From Dyella_B acidisoli (GTDB lineage: Bacteria > Pseudomonadota > Gammaproteobacteria > Xanthomonadales > Rhodanobacteraceae): a stretch of 64,000 nucleotides of DNA. This document shows positions 34,601 through 43,927 of this stretch, piece after piece. The translations under genes were made by a program, and so were the position numbers. Location of the stretch: positions 3,224,001 through 3,288,000 of the forward strand of contig NZ_CP064031.1 of assembly GCF_049532895.1 (NCBI RefSeq), read 5' to 3'. Below the pieces are notes generated by a model. The model did no database searches, was not told where the DNA came from, and was given only the letters and a program-made list of their open reading frames with translations. Position 1 is the stretch's first letter; every line of letters starts with the position of its first letter.

Positions 34601-35671
34601 CTAAGCGCCGCGTTGGCGCAGCCACTGATGAATCGCCGGCGCCACTTCACGCTGCGCGCGACCGGAAACATAGATGCCGATATGACCGCCTTTGAACGCA
34701 AGCTCGGTGTAATCGGTAGTGCCAACGTGCTTCTGCAGCGCACGCGACGCATCCGGCGGGACCAAGTGATCCTGCGTGGCGTAGATATTGAACACTGGCT
34801 GGGTGATCATCCCCAAATCCACCGGCTGCTTGCCGATTTGCAAATCGCCTTTGATCAACTTGTTCTGCTGGAAAAATTCTTTGATGAATTCGCGGAACGC
34901 TTCGCCGGCCTGATCAGGTGAATCGAAGATCCAGCGCTCCATGCGCAAAAAGTTTTTCAGTTCCGCCGGATTGTCGAGAATATCGACCATGCTGACGTAC
35001 TTCTGCTGATTCAAGCGTAGCGGCTTCAGCATCAAGTACACCCAGTTCATCAGCTCCGCCGGAATGTTGCCGAGCGTATCGACGAACAGATCCACGTCCA
35101 TGTTTTGCACCCAATGCGAAAGCATGTTGTCGGAGGTGCGAAAATCCACCGGCGTCACCATGGTGACGAGGTTCTTCACCTTCTCCGGGTGCATGGCGGT
35201 GTAGCACAAGGAGAACGTACCGCCCTGGCAAATGCCAAGCAGGTTGATGGCGTCCAGGTCATGACGTTTGCAGATCGCGTCAATGGCACGATCCAGATAA
35301 CCGTTGAGGTAATCGTCGAGCGTGAGCCAGCGATCTGCACCGTCGGGATAGCCCCAATCGATCAGGTAGACGTCCTCGCCCTGCTCCAGCAGGTTGCGCA
35401 CCAGCGACCGGTCTTCCTGCAGGTCGGTCATCCACACCGTGTTGACCAGCGCGTACACGATGAGGGTCGGCACCTTGGCGGTGGGCTTGTGGTTGCCCTT
35501 CATGTGCCAGACGGTGAGCTTGTCCTCGCGGTATATCGCTTCGCGTGGCGTATTGGCGTAGTCCTGCTCTCCGAGGCCACGCAAGGTCTGCAGTCCAGCA
35601 GCCAGTTTGCGCTGGAAAGTGGCGATTTCGTTGAAGGCTTGCTGCGGATCGATAGGCAAGGGATTCAGCAT
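34601..35671 (-). CDS. phaC: Class III poly(R)-hydroxyalkanoate synthase subunit PhaC
   Basis: 356 residues, the short class III length (class I enzymes are about 590). Alpha/beta hydrolase fold with the lipase-like box GICQGG carrying nucleophile Cys148, general acid-base Asp301 (YATQDHLVPP) and His330 (KGGHIGIYVSG); spacing matches Allochromatium PhaC (149, 302, 331). It polymerises 3-hydroxyacyl-CoA to PHA at granule surfaces and needs PhaE. phaE lies 9 bp upstream. No phaA, phaB or phasin gene is present here. Confidence 0.96.
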   Translation of the reverse strand: MLNPLPIDPQQAFNEIATFQRKLAAGLQTLRGLGEQDYANTPREAIYREDKLTVWHMKGNHKPTAKVPTLIVYALVNTVWMTDLQEDRSLVRNLLEQGEDVYLIDWGYPDGADRWLTLDDYLNGYLDRAIDAICKRHDLDAINLLGICQGGTFSLCYTAMHPEKVKNLVTMVTPVDFRTSDNMLSHWVQNMDVDLFVDTLGNIPAELMNWVYLMLKPLRLNQQKYVSMVDILDNPAELKNFLRMERWIFDSPDQAGEAFREFIKEFFQQNKLIKGDLQIGKQPVDLGMITQPVFNIYATQDHLVPPDASRALQKHVGTTDYTELAFKGGHIGIYVSGRAQREVAPAIHQWLRQRGA

Positions 35672-35680
35672 GCTCGTTCC

Positions 35681-36733
35681 TTACTTGCGCTTGCCGGCAG
35701 CAGAGCGCGTGGCTTTTGTGCGCTGAGAAGGTGTGACCGTCTTGCCGTTTCCGTTGCCGGCCTTGCTTTCGATCGGACGCACTTTCGCGGTTGTCTTGCT
35801 CGCCGCCAGCTCGCGTTTGAGCGTAGCGATTTCGGCCTGCAAGGTGTCGACCAGTGAATCATCCGCCGCAGTTTCGCCCTGCCCGCGCGCTTGCGCTTCT
35901 TTGAGTTCACGCCGTAACTGCTGCACGCGCTTGCCAAGGCTGTCCACTTCACTGCGGGTGGGAATGCCCAGTTCGCGACACATCTGCTCGGTCTGCTGCT
36001 GTTGCAGTTTGCGCACCTGCATCTGCGCATTCACCAGTGCGCCGAACACTTCACGGAATTCCTGCGAAAGCGCCATTTCGGCATAGGCCTCTTCCATGGC
36101 GTCGACCCACAAGTCGTATAGCGCCTTCAGCGATTCGACCTGCTTGCCGGGTTCCCCATGCTGGGACAGCAGTTGCTGCAGTCGCGCGATACCTTCCGCG
36201 TTCACCTTCTGCAGAAGGCCCTGATAACGTGCGTTGATCTGCGCATAGTTCTGCATCGCAGTGGCCAGCGCTTGCTGGTCGAGCTGCATTTCGCGCGTAA
36301 TGCCGAAAGCGGCCATCTGATTTGGCATGCCACCAGCCATGCCCGCCTGCTGCATGGCTTGCAGCCAAGTCTGCCATTGGTGATCCAGGCCAAAGGCGGA
36401 AGCGCTGTCGATGCCCGCTACCGTCTGCGTGAAAGGCTGGTTGAACGCGGCCAGGAATGACTGCATCGCAGCCGGCTGCTGCCAGGGATTGGTGGTCTGG
36501 CCAAGGCCTGCGCCGGCGGCCTGCTGCAGCCAATTGCCGTAAGTCTTGAGGCTGGCCAAGCTGCGGGTCAGCAGATCGTCCTGTGGCATTGCCGCGGCAC
36601 CCATGCCAAAACCCGCGGCGAAGGGATTGGATGGCTGCCCCGATTGCTGTTGCAGATAGCGCATCCAGGTCTCCCAGGATTGTTGCGCAAAGGCCTGGTA
36701 GTCCTTCATAAACTCGTTCGCCTGGTCGGGCAT
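35681..36733 (-). CDS. phaE: Class III PHA synthase subunit PhaE
   Basis: 350 residues, similar to known PhaE (about 360). N-terminal region rich in Gln/Trp/Met (SWETWMRYLQQQSGQP), helical middle part (KVNAEGIARLQQLLSQHGEP), a segment RTKLQQ-like with GIPTRSEVDSLGKRVQQLRREL near residue 260, and a Lys/Ala-rich tail (KRTKATRSAAGKRK) that resembles the histone-like tails of PHA-granule proteins. It is required for PhaC activity. Transcribed with phaC from a promoter after the pnp terminator. Confidence 0.93.
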   Translation of the reverse strand: MPDQANEFMKDYQAFAQQSWETWMRYLQQQSGQPSNPFAAGFGMGAAAMPQDDLLTRSLASLKTYGNWLQQAAGAGLGQTTNPWQQPAAMQSFLAAFNQPFTQTVAGIDSASAFGLDHQWQTWLQAMQQAGMAGGMPNQMAAFGITREMQLDQQALATAMQNYAQINARYQGLLQKVNAEGIARLQQLLSQHGEPGKQVESLKALYDLWVDAMEEAYAEMALSQEFREVFGALVNAQMQVRKLQQQQTEQMCRELGIPTRSEVDSLGKRVQQLRRELKEAQARGQGETAADDSLVDTLQAEIATLKRELAASKTTAKVRPIESKAGNGNGKTVTPSQRTKATRSAAGKRK

Positions 36734-36786
36734 GCCTGCATCCTCGAGGTGAAACGCAATGCTATCAAATACGAGCTTGCAAAAAT

Positions 36787-36819
36787 GAAAACGCCCGGCT
36801 GCTAAGCGCGGGCGTTTTC
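36787..36819 (-). terminator. Intrinsic terminator of pnp
   Basis: GAAAACGCCCG and CGGGCGTTTTC (36787-36797 and 36809-36819) form an 11-bp stem; on the minus strand ATTTTTGC follows. It closes the rimP-to-pnp operon before phaE. Confidence 0.88.
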
Positions 36820-36844
36820 GATCTTCAGCTTGTCAGAAAAGCGC

Positions 36845-38950
36845 TCAGACGCTCGCGCCTTCGTCTTCGGTCACCGCCTTCATGGACAGGCGGATACGGC
36901 CCTGCTTATCCACTTCCAGCACCTTCACCTTGACGATATCGCCTTCCTTGAGCTTGTCGGAGACCTTCTCCACGCGCTCGTTGGAAATCTGCGAAACGTG
37001 CACCAGGCCATCCTTACCCGGCAGGATCGTCACGAACGCACCGAAGTCCATCAGCTTGGCGACCTTGCCTTCGTAGATGCGGCCGGGTTCCACGTCCGAC
37101 ACGATCTGGTCGATGCGCTTGCGTGCCTCTTCTGCAGCCATGCGGTTGACCGAGGCGATCACCACGGTGCCGTCGTCGCTGATGTCGATGGTCGTGCCGG
37201 TTTCTTCAGTGATGGCGCGGATGGTTGCACCGCCCTTACCGATCACTTCGCGGATCTTGTCCGGATGGATCTTGATGGTAAGCAGGCGCGGAGCGTATTC
37301 GCTCATCTCCGCACGCGGCTGGCTGATCACCTTGGCCATTTCGCCGAGGATGTGCAGACGGCCACGCTTGGCCTGCTCCAACGCCAACTTCATGATCTCT
37401 TCGGTGATACCTTCGATCTTGATGTCCATCTGCAGCGCGGACACGCCTTCGGCGCTACCGGCCACCTTGAAGTCCATGTCGCCGAGGTGGTCTTCGTCAC
37501 CCAGGATGTCGGACAGCACGACGAAGTCGCTACCTTCCTTCACCAGGCCCATGGCGATACCCGCCACCGGAGCTTTCAGCGGCACGCCGGCGTCCATCAG
37601 GGCGAGCGAAGAGCCGCACACCGAAGCCATGGAGGACGAACCGTTCGACTCGGTGATCTCAGAGACCACGCGAAGGACGTACGGGAATTCTTCCATCGCC
37701 GGCTTCACCGCCTGCACGCCACGCTTAGCGAGACGGCCGTGGCCGATTTCGCGGCGCTTCGGCGCACCGAAACGGCCAGCTTCGCCCACCGAGAACGGGG
37801 GGAAGTTGTAATGGAACAGGAAGGGATCCTTCGACTCGCCTTCCGGCGCATCGATGATCTGTGCGTCGCGTGCGGTGCCCAGCGTGGCCACGACCAGCGC
37901 CTGGGTTTCGCCGCGAGTGAACAGCGCCGAGCCATGGGTACGCGGCAGCACGCCCACGCGCACGGAGATCGGACGGATATCGTCCAGCTTGCGGCCGTCG
38001 ATGCGCACCTTGGTCTTCAGCACGCCGTCGCGCATGGTGCGGTATTCGATCTCCGCAAACGCGTTGCTGATTTCGAGGTCGCTCCAGCCGTGCGAAGCGG
38101 CGGTTTCGGCGATGCCAGCCTTGATGTCGGACTTCAGCGCAGCAATGGCATCGCGACGCTCCAGCTTGTCACGGATGGCAAACGCTTTTTCCAGGCGATC
38201 GCCGAGGATGCCCTGGATGTCGTTGAACAGCGCATCGTTGCGTGCGGGCACTTCCCACTTGAACGCCTTGCGGCCAGCTTCGGCGACAAATGCGTTGATG
38301 GCATTGACCACCACCTGCATTTGCTGGTGGCCGTACACCACCGCGCCCAGCATCACTTCTTCGCTGAGCAGCTTGGCTTCGGATTCCACCATCAGCACGG
38401 CGTTGGCTGTGCCTGCGACGACCAGGTCCAGATCGGAGGTCTTGAGCTCGCTGACCGTGGGGTTCAGCAGATACTGGCCGTTGGCGTAGCCCACGCGGGC
38501 GGCACCGATCGGGCCCTTGAACGGAATGCCGGCCAGGCTCAACGCAGCGGAGGCGCCGATCATGGAGGCAATATCACCGTCGATTTCCGGATTGAGCGAG
38601 ATCACCTGGGCGATGACCTGCACTTCGTTCTTGAACTCTTCCGGGAACAGCGGGCGGACCGGACGATCGATCAGACGCGAGGTGAGCGTCTCCTTCTCGG
38701 TCGGGCGGCCTTCGCGCTTGAAGAAACCGCCTGGAATGCGGCCGGCGGAGTAGAACTTCTCGACGTAATCGACGGTGAGCGGGAAGAAATCCTGCCCGTC
38801 TTTCGCCTTGGCAGCGGCCACCACGGTGACCAGCACCACGGTGCCGCCCATGCTGACCATGACGGCGCCTGAAGCCTGGCGGGCGATTTCGCCCGTCTCC
38901 AGTGTGACTTCGTGATTACCGTACTGGAATGACTTGGTTACTTTCGCCAC
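36845..38950 (-). CDS. pnp: Polynucleotide phosphorylase
   Basis: 701 residues. Two RNase PH-like cores (start MAKVTKSFQYGNHEVTLETG; second core from about 310 with SVRVGVLPRTHGSALFTRGETQ), a connecting helical domain, then KH (about 555-610, KIREVIGKGGATIRAITEE) and S1 (about 620-690) RNA-binding domains. Trimeric 3'-5' phosphorolytic exonuclease and degradosome part. It follows rpsO by 76 bp, as in E. coli, where RNase III cleaves the leader and PNPase autoregulates. Confidence 0.97.
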   Translation of the reverse strand: MAKVTKSFQYGNHEVTLETGEIARQASGAVMVSMGGTVVLVTVVAAAKAKDGQDFFPLTVDYVEKFYSAGRIPGGFFKREGRPTEKETLTSRLIDRPVRPLFPEEFKNEVQVIAQVISLNPEIDGDIASMIGASAALSLAGIPFKGPIGAARVGYANGQYLLNPTVSELKTSDLDLVVAGTANAVLMVESEAKLLSEEVMLGAVVYGHQQMQVVVNAINAFVAEAGRKAFKWEVPARNDALFNDIQGILGDRLEKAFAIRDKLERRDAIAALKSDIKAGIAETAASHGWSDLEISNAFAEIEYRTMRDGVLKTKVRIDGRKLDDIRPISVRVGVLPRTHGSALFTRGETQALVVATLGTARDAQIIDAPEGESKDPFLFHYNFPPFSVGEAGRFGAPKRREIGHGRLAKRGVQAVKPAMEEFPYVLRVVSEITESNGSSSMASVCGSSLALMDAGVPLKAPVAGIAMGLVKEGSDFVVLSDILGDEDHLGDMDFKVAGSAEGVSALQMDIKIEGITEEIMKLALEQAKRGRLHILGEMAKVISQPRAEMSEYAPRLLTIKIHPDKIREVIGKGGATIRAITEETGTTIDISDDGTVVIASVNRMAAEEARKRIDQIVSDVEPGRIYEGKVAKLMDFGAFVTILPGKDGLVHVSQISNERVEKVSDKLKEGDIVKVKVLEVDKQGRIRLSMKAVTEDEGASV

Positions 38951-39026
38951 TTTGGATGTCCTGATTTAAAAAATGCGGCCATGGATGGCTGCTTTTTGAT
39001 CTTGCGATCATGGATGAGCGCAAAAA

Positions 39027-39296
39027 TCAACGACGCAGGCCGAGGCGCTCGATCAGGCTCTGATAGCGACCCAGGTCGCGATCCTTCAGGTAGCCGAGCA
39101 GGCGCTTGCGCTGGTTCACCAGCTTCAGCAGACCACGACGGGAGTGATGATCCTGCTTATGCGTCTTGAAATGATCGGTGAGGTGCTCGATGCGAGCGGA
39201 AAGCAGGGCAACCTGCACTTCCGTGGAGCCGGTGTCGTTCGGCGCGTGGCCGAAATCAGCAATGATCTTGCTGGACTGTTCTGCAGTGAGGGACAT
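39027..39296 (-). CDS. rpsO: 30S ribosomal protein S15
   Basis: 89 residues from ATG 39296, the exact bacterial length; AAGGA lies about 6 nt upstream. Four-helix protein with TGSTEVQVALLSARIEHLTDHFK, HHSRRGLLKLVNQRKRLLGYL and the terminal LGLRR. It binds 16S rRNA helices 20-22 and nucleates the platform. In E. coli S15 represses its own translation through a leader pseudoknot; a hairpin leader is present here. Confidence 0.97.
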   Translation of the reverse strand: MSLTAEQSSKIIADFGHAPNDTGSTEVQVALLSARIEHLTDHFKTHKQDHHSRRGLLKLVNQRKRLLGYLKDRDLGRYQSLIERLGLRR

Positions 39297-39326
39297 GGTG
39301 TCTTCCTTAAAAAAACAGATGCGGAA

Positions 39327-39430
39327 CTTGCGCAACGTCACCGCCTGATGACGTTGCGCAAGCTCCGACAGTTGAGTGAAAGTGTTGAATCAAGCGCGTT
39401 ATTGTACCGAGGGCCGGTGTATTGCAACAA
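39327..39430 (-). promoter_or_regulatory. Internal promoter and structured leader of rpsO-pnp
   Basis: On the minus strand the -10 is TACAAT (39406-39401) with TTGTTG 18 bp or TTGCAA 15 bp upstream as -35. The leader then contains a perfect 14-bp stem CTTGCGCAACGTCA (arms 39327-39340 and 39349-39362, 8-nt loop), 11 nt before a run of seven T (39309-39315) and 30 nt before the start codon. The position fits S15 autoregulation. Confidence 0.6.
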
Positions 39431-39447
39431 GAGCATCACATAACGTG

Positions 39448-40380
39448 TTAAGTCACTGCGGGCAGATTGAAGCCCCTAAGGATGCGTACTCGGCCTTGTT
39501 CATCACAATCGACCAGAGCCAGCAGACGCCCATCGCTGGTGAAAGCCGCCGAACGCACAGCCGGCTGGGTCGCGGGCCAATCAATCTGACGCCCCCGTGA
39601 GACTGCGTGGCCGGCATCGGCATCCAGGTGCAGTGCCGGCAAATCCGCCACTCCGGCGGCAAGGGGGAGCACCAGCCGGTCGGCGACGTCATTGCCCTGT
39701 CCGGCCGCCTCGCGCAGTTGGTCCAGAGTGATCATGGTCGGGGTACGGAAAGGCTCCACCCACAGGCGCCGCAGGGCTGTGAGGTGGGCGCCGCAGCCCA
39801 ACTTTTCACCCAAATCCACCGCCAAACTGCGGATGTAGGTGCCCGAGCCGCATTCCACGTGCAGCGTCAAGCTGTCTTCGGTACGGGAAACGAGTTCCAG
39901 CCGGTCGATCTCCACCTCGCGTGGCGGTGCTTGCACAGCCTCGCCACGGCGAGCTTTGAGGTAGAGCGGCTCACCATCTTGTTTCAGCGCGGAGTACACC
40001 GGCGGTATCTGCACGATGCGCCCTCGCAATGTGTTCAGGGCAACCTCGATGGCGGCTTCGTCCAAGGCCGGGACCGGACGCTGGTCAACGACCTCACCTT
40101 CCAGGTCCGCCGTGGTGGTAGTGACACCTAGGCGGCATTCGGCGAGATAGGCTTTGCGCGAACCAAGCAAGCTGCCCGCCAGCTTGGTGCCTTCGCCGAA
40201 GCACAGCGGCAACAACCCCGTAGCCAGGGGATCGAGTGCACCTGTATGCCCCCCCTTGGCCGCTCGCAAAATGGCCATCGCCATCTGCAGGGCTTTGTTC
40301 GAGCTCAGTCCCAACGGTTTGTCGAGCAGCAGAATGCCGTGCAGATCGCGGGTATCGGGACGTTTGCGGCGGCGGCTCAT
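39448..40380 (-). CDS. truB: tRNA pseudouridine-55 synthase
   Basis: 310 residues from ATG 40380 (an upstream in-frame GTG at 40407 is possible). Catalytic Asp50 in GGHTGALDPLATGLLP, then the TruB motif SGTYIRSLAVDLGEKLG, and a C-terminal PUA domain (about 240-305). Makes pseudouridine 55 in the T-loop of all elongator tRNAs. Conserved place between rbfA and rpsO. Confidence 0.95.
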   Translation of the reverse strand: MSRRRKRPDTRDLHGILLLDKPLGLSSNKALQMAMAILRAAKGGHTGALDPLATGLLPLCFGEGTKLAGSLLGSRKAYLAECRLGVTTTTADLEGEVVDQRPVPALDEAAIEVALNTLRGRIVQIPPVYSALKQDGEPLYLKARRGEAVQAPPREVEIDRLELVSRTEDSLTLHVECGSGTYIRSLAVDLGEKLGCGAHLTALRRLWVEPFRTPTMITLDQLREAAGQGNDVADRLVLPLAAGVADLPALHLDADAGHAVSRGRQIDWPATQPAVRSAAFTSDGRLLALVDCDEQGRVRILRGFNLPAVT

Positions 40381-40449
40381 GAGGTACGCGGCAATGTTTG
40401 AAGTCACCCCGCTGTTGCGGGATTAGCGGCGAGAAATAGATGCTGCGAT

Positions 40450-40821
40450 TTAGTCGTCGCTGCCGTCTGAGTCCGATAACGGGCTCTCACGCAGCAACTG
40501 ATCGATGCGCTCACCCTTATCGACCGAATCGTCGTACTTGAAGCGTAGTTCCGGCACGCGGCGCAGGCGCATGCTGCGCGACAAAGAACGGCGAAACTCG
40601 ATCGCCAGTTCGTTGAGCGCTTTCACCGCTTCTTTCGACTGGTGCGGCAACAGTGCGGTGACCCACACCGTCGCCCAATCCAGGTCACGCGTCACTTCCA
40701 CGTCGGACACGCTGCACGACGGCAAACCGTGATCGCGCACGGCAGCGTGCACCAGCGTGCCCAACTCACGGCGGAGTTCGGCGCCTACACGGTCAGTGCG
40801 TTTGAAATCACGGGATGGCAT
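40450..40821 (-). CDS. rbfA: Ribosome-binding factor A
   Basis: 123 residues from ATG 40821 (MPSRDFKRTDRVGAELRREL, the standard N-terminus). KH-like fold with the Ala-kinked helix-turn region (SVSDVEVTRDLDWATVWVTAL) and RVPELRFKYDDSVDKGERID near the end. Cold-shock factor needed for maturation of the 30S 5' domain. Preceded by infB and an intergenic repeat region of 164 bp. Confidence 0.95.
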   Translation of the reverse strand: MPSRDFKRTDRVGAELRRELGTLVHAAVRDHGLPSCSVSDVEVTRDLDWATVWVTALLPHQSKEAVKALNELAIEFRRSLSRSMRLRRVPELRFKYDDSVDKGERIDQLLRESPLSDSDGSDD

Positions 40822-40875
40822 GTGTCGGATGATCGTTGTGACAGAGAAATATTCGCTGGAAAGGTATTGCTTGTT

Positions 40876-40970
40876 CGTCATTCCGGCGCAGGCCGGAATG
40901 ACGATGAGAGGTCATCGAGTTCGAGGCTAGATTGGCCCCTCACCCCAACCCTCTCCCCGAAGGGGAGAGG
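40876..40970. repeat. Two palindromic repeats between infB and rbfA
   Basis: Unit 1: CGTCATTCCGGC, GCAG, GCCGGAATGACG (40876-40903), a perfect 12-bp stem of the REP family. Unit 2: CCCTCACCCCAA then CCTCTCCCC, GAA, GGGGAGAGG (about 40938-40970), the reverse of the 25356 unit. Two families therefore insert side by side in the gap of a translation operon. Confidence 0.75.
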
Positions 40971-40985
40971 GAGTTGTCGCGTGGA

Positions 40986-43799
40986 TTACAGCGTGCGGGC
41001 GACTTCGATACGCTCGAAGCATTCGATCTGATCGCCCACCTTCACGTCGTTGTACTGCTTCACGGCGATACCGCATTCCATGCCGTTGCGCACTTCGTCG
41101 ACCAGATCCTTGAAGCGGCGCAGCGACTCCAGTTCGCCTTGGAAAATCACGGTGTTGTTGCGCAGCACGCGGATCGGCTTGCTGCGTTTCACCATGCCTT
41201 CCGTCACCATGCAGCCGGCCACGGCGCCGAACTTGGAGCTGCGGAACACGTCGCGCACCTGGGCGATGCCGATGATTTCCTCGCGCACTTCCACGCCGAG
41301 CAGACCGGAAGCTGCCTGCTTCACCTGATCGATCACGTCATAGATGATCGAGAAGTAGCGAACGTCCAGACCCGCCGTATCGATCACCTTGCGGGCCGAG
41401 GCGTCGGCGCGCACGTTGAAGCCGATGATCAGTGCCTTCGAAGCCGCTGCCAGCGTGGCGTCAGATTCGGTGATGCCGCCAACGCCGGCAGCGATCACGT
41501 TCACCTTCACGCTTTCGTTGCCGATCTGGCTCAGCGATTCGCGCAAGGCCTGCACCGAGCCCTGCACGTCGGCCTTGACGAGGATGTTGAGCGTCTGCTG
41601 CTCGGACGTCTGGCCCATCTGCGCCATAATGTCCTCGAGGCGATTGGCCTTGCTGACCATGCGCGTCTCGCGGCGCTTCAACTGACGTTCGGCCGCCACT
41701 TCGCGAGCCAGGCGCTCATCAGCCACCACCACGAAGTCGTCGCCCGCTTCCGGCACGCCGGAGAGGCCAAGCACCTGAACAGGAATCGACGGACCAGCTT
41801 CTTGCACCGTCTTGCCCGTTTCATCGATCAGCGCGCGCATGCGGCCGTACTCGATACCGCAGACGACAAAGTCGCCGCGCTTGAGCGTGCCCTGCTGCAC
41901 CAGCACCGTGGCGACCGGACCACGCCCGCGGTCCAGACTGGATTCGATCACCACACCGGAGGCCGGGCCATCTTCCACCGCAGTGAGTTCCATCACTTCG
42001 GCCTGCACCGAAATGGCGTCGAGCAGGTTGTCGATACCCATACCAGTCTTGGCCGACACCGGTACGAATGGCGTGTCGCCACCCCATTCTTCCGGGATCA
42101 CCTCGAGAACGCCGAGGCCCTGCTTTACGTGGTCCGGGTTCGCGTCGGATTTGTCCATCTTGTTGATCGCGACGATCAACGGCACCTTGGCGGCGCGTGC
42201 GTGCTGCACGGCTTCCTGCGTTTGCGGCATCACGCCGTCATCAGCAGCGACCACCAGCACGACGATATCGGTCGACTGTGCGCCGCGTGCACGCATCGAG
42301 GTGAAAGCGGCGTGGCCTGGCGTATCCAGGAACGTGATAACGCCCTTCGGCGTTTCCACATGGTAGGCACCGATGTGCTGGGTGATACCACCGGCTTCGC
42401 CCGAAGCCACCTTGGTGCGGCGGATGTAGTCGAGCAGGGAGGTCTTGCCGTGGTCGACGTGGCCCATGATGGTGACCACCGGCGGGCGCGACACGCGCTC
42501 GCCCTCCAATTCGGCGCTTTGCGTGTGCGCTGCCAAAGCGGCTTCGGCGCCCTGCTCGCTGGCTTCCACCGCCTTATGGCCAAGTTCTTCCACCACCAGC
42601 ATGGCGGTGTCACGGTCGATGGTCTGGTTGATGGTAGCCATCACGCCCATCTTGAACAGGGCCTTGACCACCTCGGAGCCCTTGACCGCCATCTTCTGCG
42701 CGAGCTCGGCGACGACGTTGGCGTCGCCCACCACCACCTCGCGCACCACCGGTGCCGTCGGCTTGGAGAAGCCATGCGCACCGGCCGCCGCCGATGCGCC
42801 GCCACGCCCGGTTTCGCGCGAAGCTGCCTTGTGGGGCTTGCCGCGCTTGCTGGAACGGCGCGCGCGGTCGGCTTCGGACAGATGCAGTTCGCCTGCGGCG
42901 AAACGCTTGCCACCCACGGCATCGTCGCGATCACGGGCGCCGGCACCGGCGCCGTGGCGCACTTTGCCGCGATCGGCGCCGCTGCTCGGTGCGGGGGCCG
43001 GGGCGGGCGCAGGGGCCGGAGCGGGCGCCACTGCAACGGGTTTCTTCTCGCGCTTACGCGGCTCATGGATGCGCGGCAAGATCATGCCCAACGAGTTGGG
43101 ATCGATACGCTGCACGGCGGCCGGTGATTCGGGCACTTTCTCTTCCTTCGGCTCAGCCGGTTCCGGCGTACGCACCGGTTCTTCTTCCACAACTCTCGTT
43201 TGTTGCTGTTGCTGCTGCTCGACCTGCGCAGCCTGCTGCGCTTCGGCGGCAGCCCGTGCTGCGGCTTCCTGACGTGCACGCTCGACCGCCTCGGCTTCGC
43301 GCCGTGCGGCTTCCTCTTCAGCACGCTGGCGCGCTTCTTCCTGGCGCCGATGCTCGGCGTCGGCGCGCTCCTGTTCTTCGTGCTCGCGCTGGTGCTGGGA
43401 CTCCTGCAGCCTGCGCAAGGCTTCTTCGCGCTCTGGCTCCGCGCTCGCTTCCTCGGCGATCACGCTGCGCTTGACGTAGGTGCGCTTGGCGCGCACTTCC
43501 ACATTCACCGTCTTGGCGCTGCTGGAGGTGCCGCGGCCGCCCGGCGTGGAGACTTTCAGCTCGCTGATCTTGCGGCGCTTGAGGGTGATTTGCCGTGGCG
43601 AGGAATCGTCCGCTTCAGGCGCGGCATCGACCTTGCCATGCGTGCGGCGCAGAAAGCCCAGCAGTTTCACCTTCTCGGTGCTGCTGATGACCTGCTCCGG
43701 ATTGGAGAATTTCATACCCGCTTCGCCGAGCTGCGTCAGCAGCCGGTCAACGGGCATGCCCAAAACCTGAGCGAGTTGTTTGATTGTGACGTCCGACAT
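40986..43799 (-). CDS. infB: Translation initiation factor IF-2
   Basis: 937 residues. IF2_N-type domains (residues 1-50; MSDVTIKQLAQVLGMPVDRLL), a long low-complexity region rich in Glu/Arg/Gln/Ala (about 95-330), then the GTPase with GHVDHGKT (about 445-452), DTPGHAAF, NKMD and SAK, and beta-barrel domains binding fMet-tRNA (C-terminal). It delivers the initiator tRNA, whose gene lies 6 kb upstream, to the 30S subunit. The N-terminal region is longer than in E. coli (890 aa), mainly by the linker. Confidence 0.97.
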   Translation of the reverse strand: MSDVTIKQLAQVLGMPVDRLLTQLGEAGMKFSNPEQVISSTEKVKLLGFLRRTHGKVDAAPEADDSSPRQITLKRRKISELKVSTPGGRGTSSSAKTVNVEVRAKRTYVKRSVIAEEASAEPEREEALRRLQESQHQREHEEQERADAEHRRQEEARQRAEEEAARREAEAVERARQEAAARAAAEAQQAAQVEQQQQQQTRVVEEEPVRTPEPAEPKEEKVPESPAAVQRIDPNSLGMILPRIHEPRKREKKPVAVAPAPAPAPAPAPAPSSGADRGKVRHGAGAGARDRDDAVGGKRFAAGELHLSEADRARRSSKRGKPHKAASRETGRGGASAAAGAHGFSKPTAPVVREVVVGDANVVAELAQKMAVKGSEVVKALFKMGVMATINQTIDRDTAMLVVEELGHKAVEASEQGAEAALAAHTQSAELEGERVSRPPVVTIMGHVDHGKTSLLDYIRRTKVASGEAGGITQHIGAYHVETPKGVITFLDTPGHAAFTSMRARGAQSTDIVVLVVAADDGVMPQTQEAVQHARAAKVPLIVAINKMDKSDANPDHVKQGLGVLEVIPEEWGGDTPFVPVSAKTGMGIDNLLDAISVQAEVMELTAVEDGPASGVVIESSLDRGRGPVATVLVQQGTLKRGDFVVCGIEYGRMRALIDETGKTVQEAGPSIPVQVLGLSGVPEAGDDFVVVADERLAREVAAERQLKRRETRMVSKANRLEDIMAQMGQTSEQQTLNILVKADVQGSVQALRESLSQIGNESVKVNVIAAGVGGITESDATLAAASKALIIGFNVRADASARKVIDTAGLDVRYFSIIYDVIDQVKQAASGLLGVEVREEIIGIAQVRDVFRSSKFGAVAGCMVTEGMVKRSKPIRVLRNNTVIFQGELESLRRFKDLVDEVRNGMECGIAVKQYNDVKVGDQIECFERIEVARTL

Positions 43800-43927
43800 C
43801 GTGATTCTTTCTCCGCCGTTCCCGCGCTTATCGTCCGTACAAAACCAAGTTCTTGCACGGCCACCTCCGTCCTTGGTGGAGACCTCGCGGCCTCCGGCGC
43901 GCCCATCCGGGACGCTGCCGCCCGCGG

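Noticed and set aside
36830..38872. 680-codon ORF opposite pnp
   Set aside because: Antisense shadow caused by the GC-rich codon pattern of pnp.
40932..43127. 731-codon ORF opposite infB
   Set aside because: Antisense shadow; composition full of His/Arg and starts inside an intergenic repeat.
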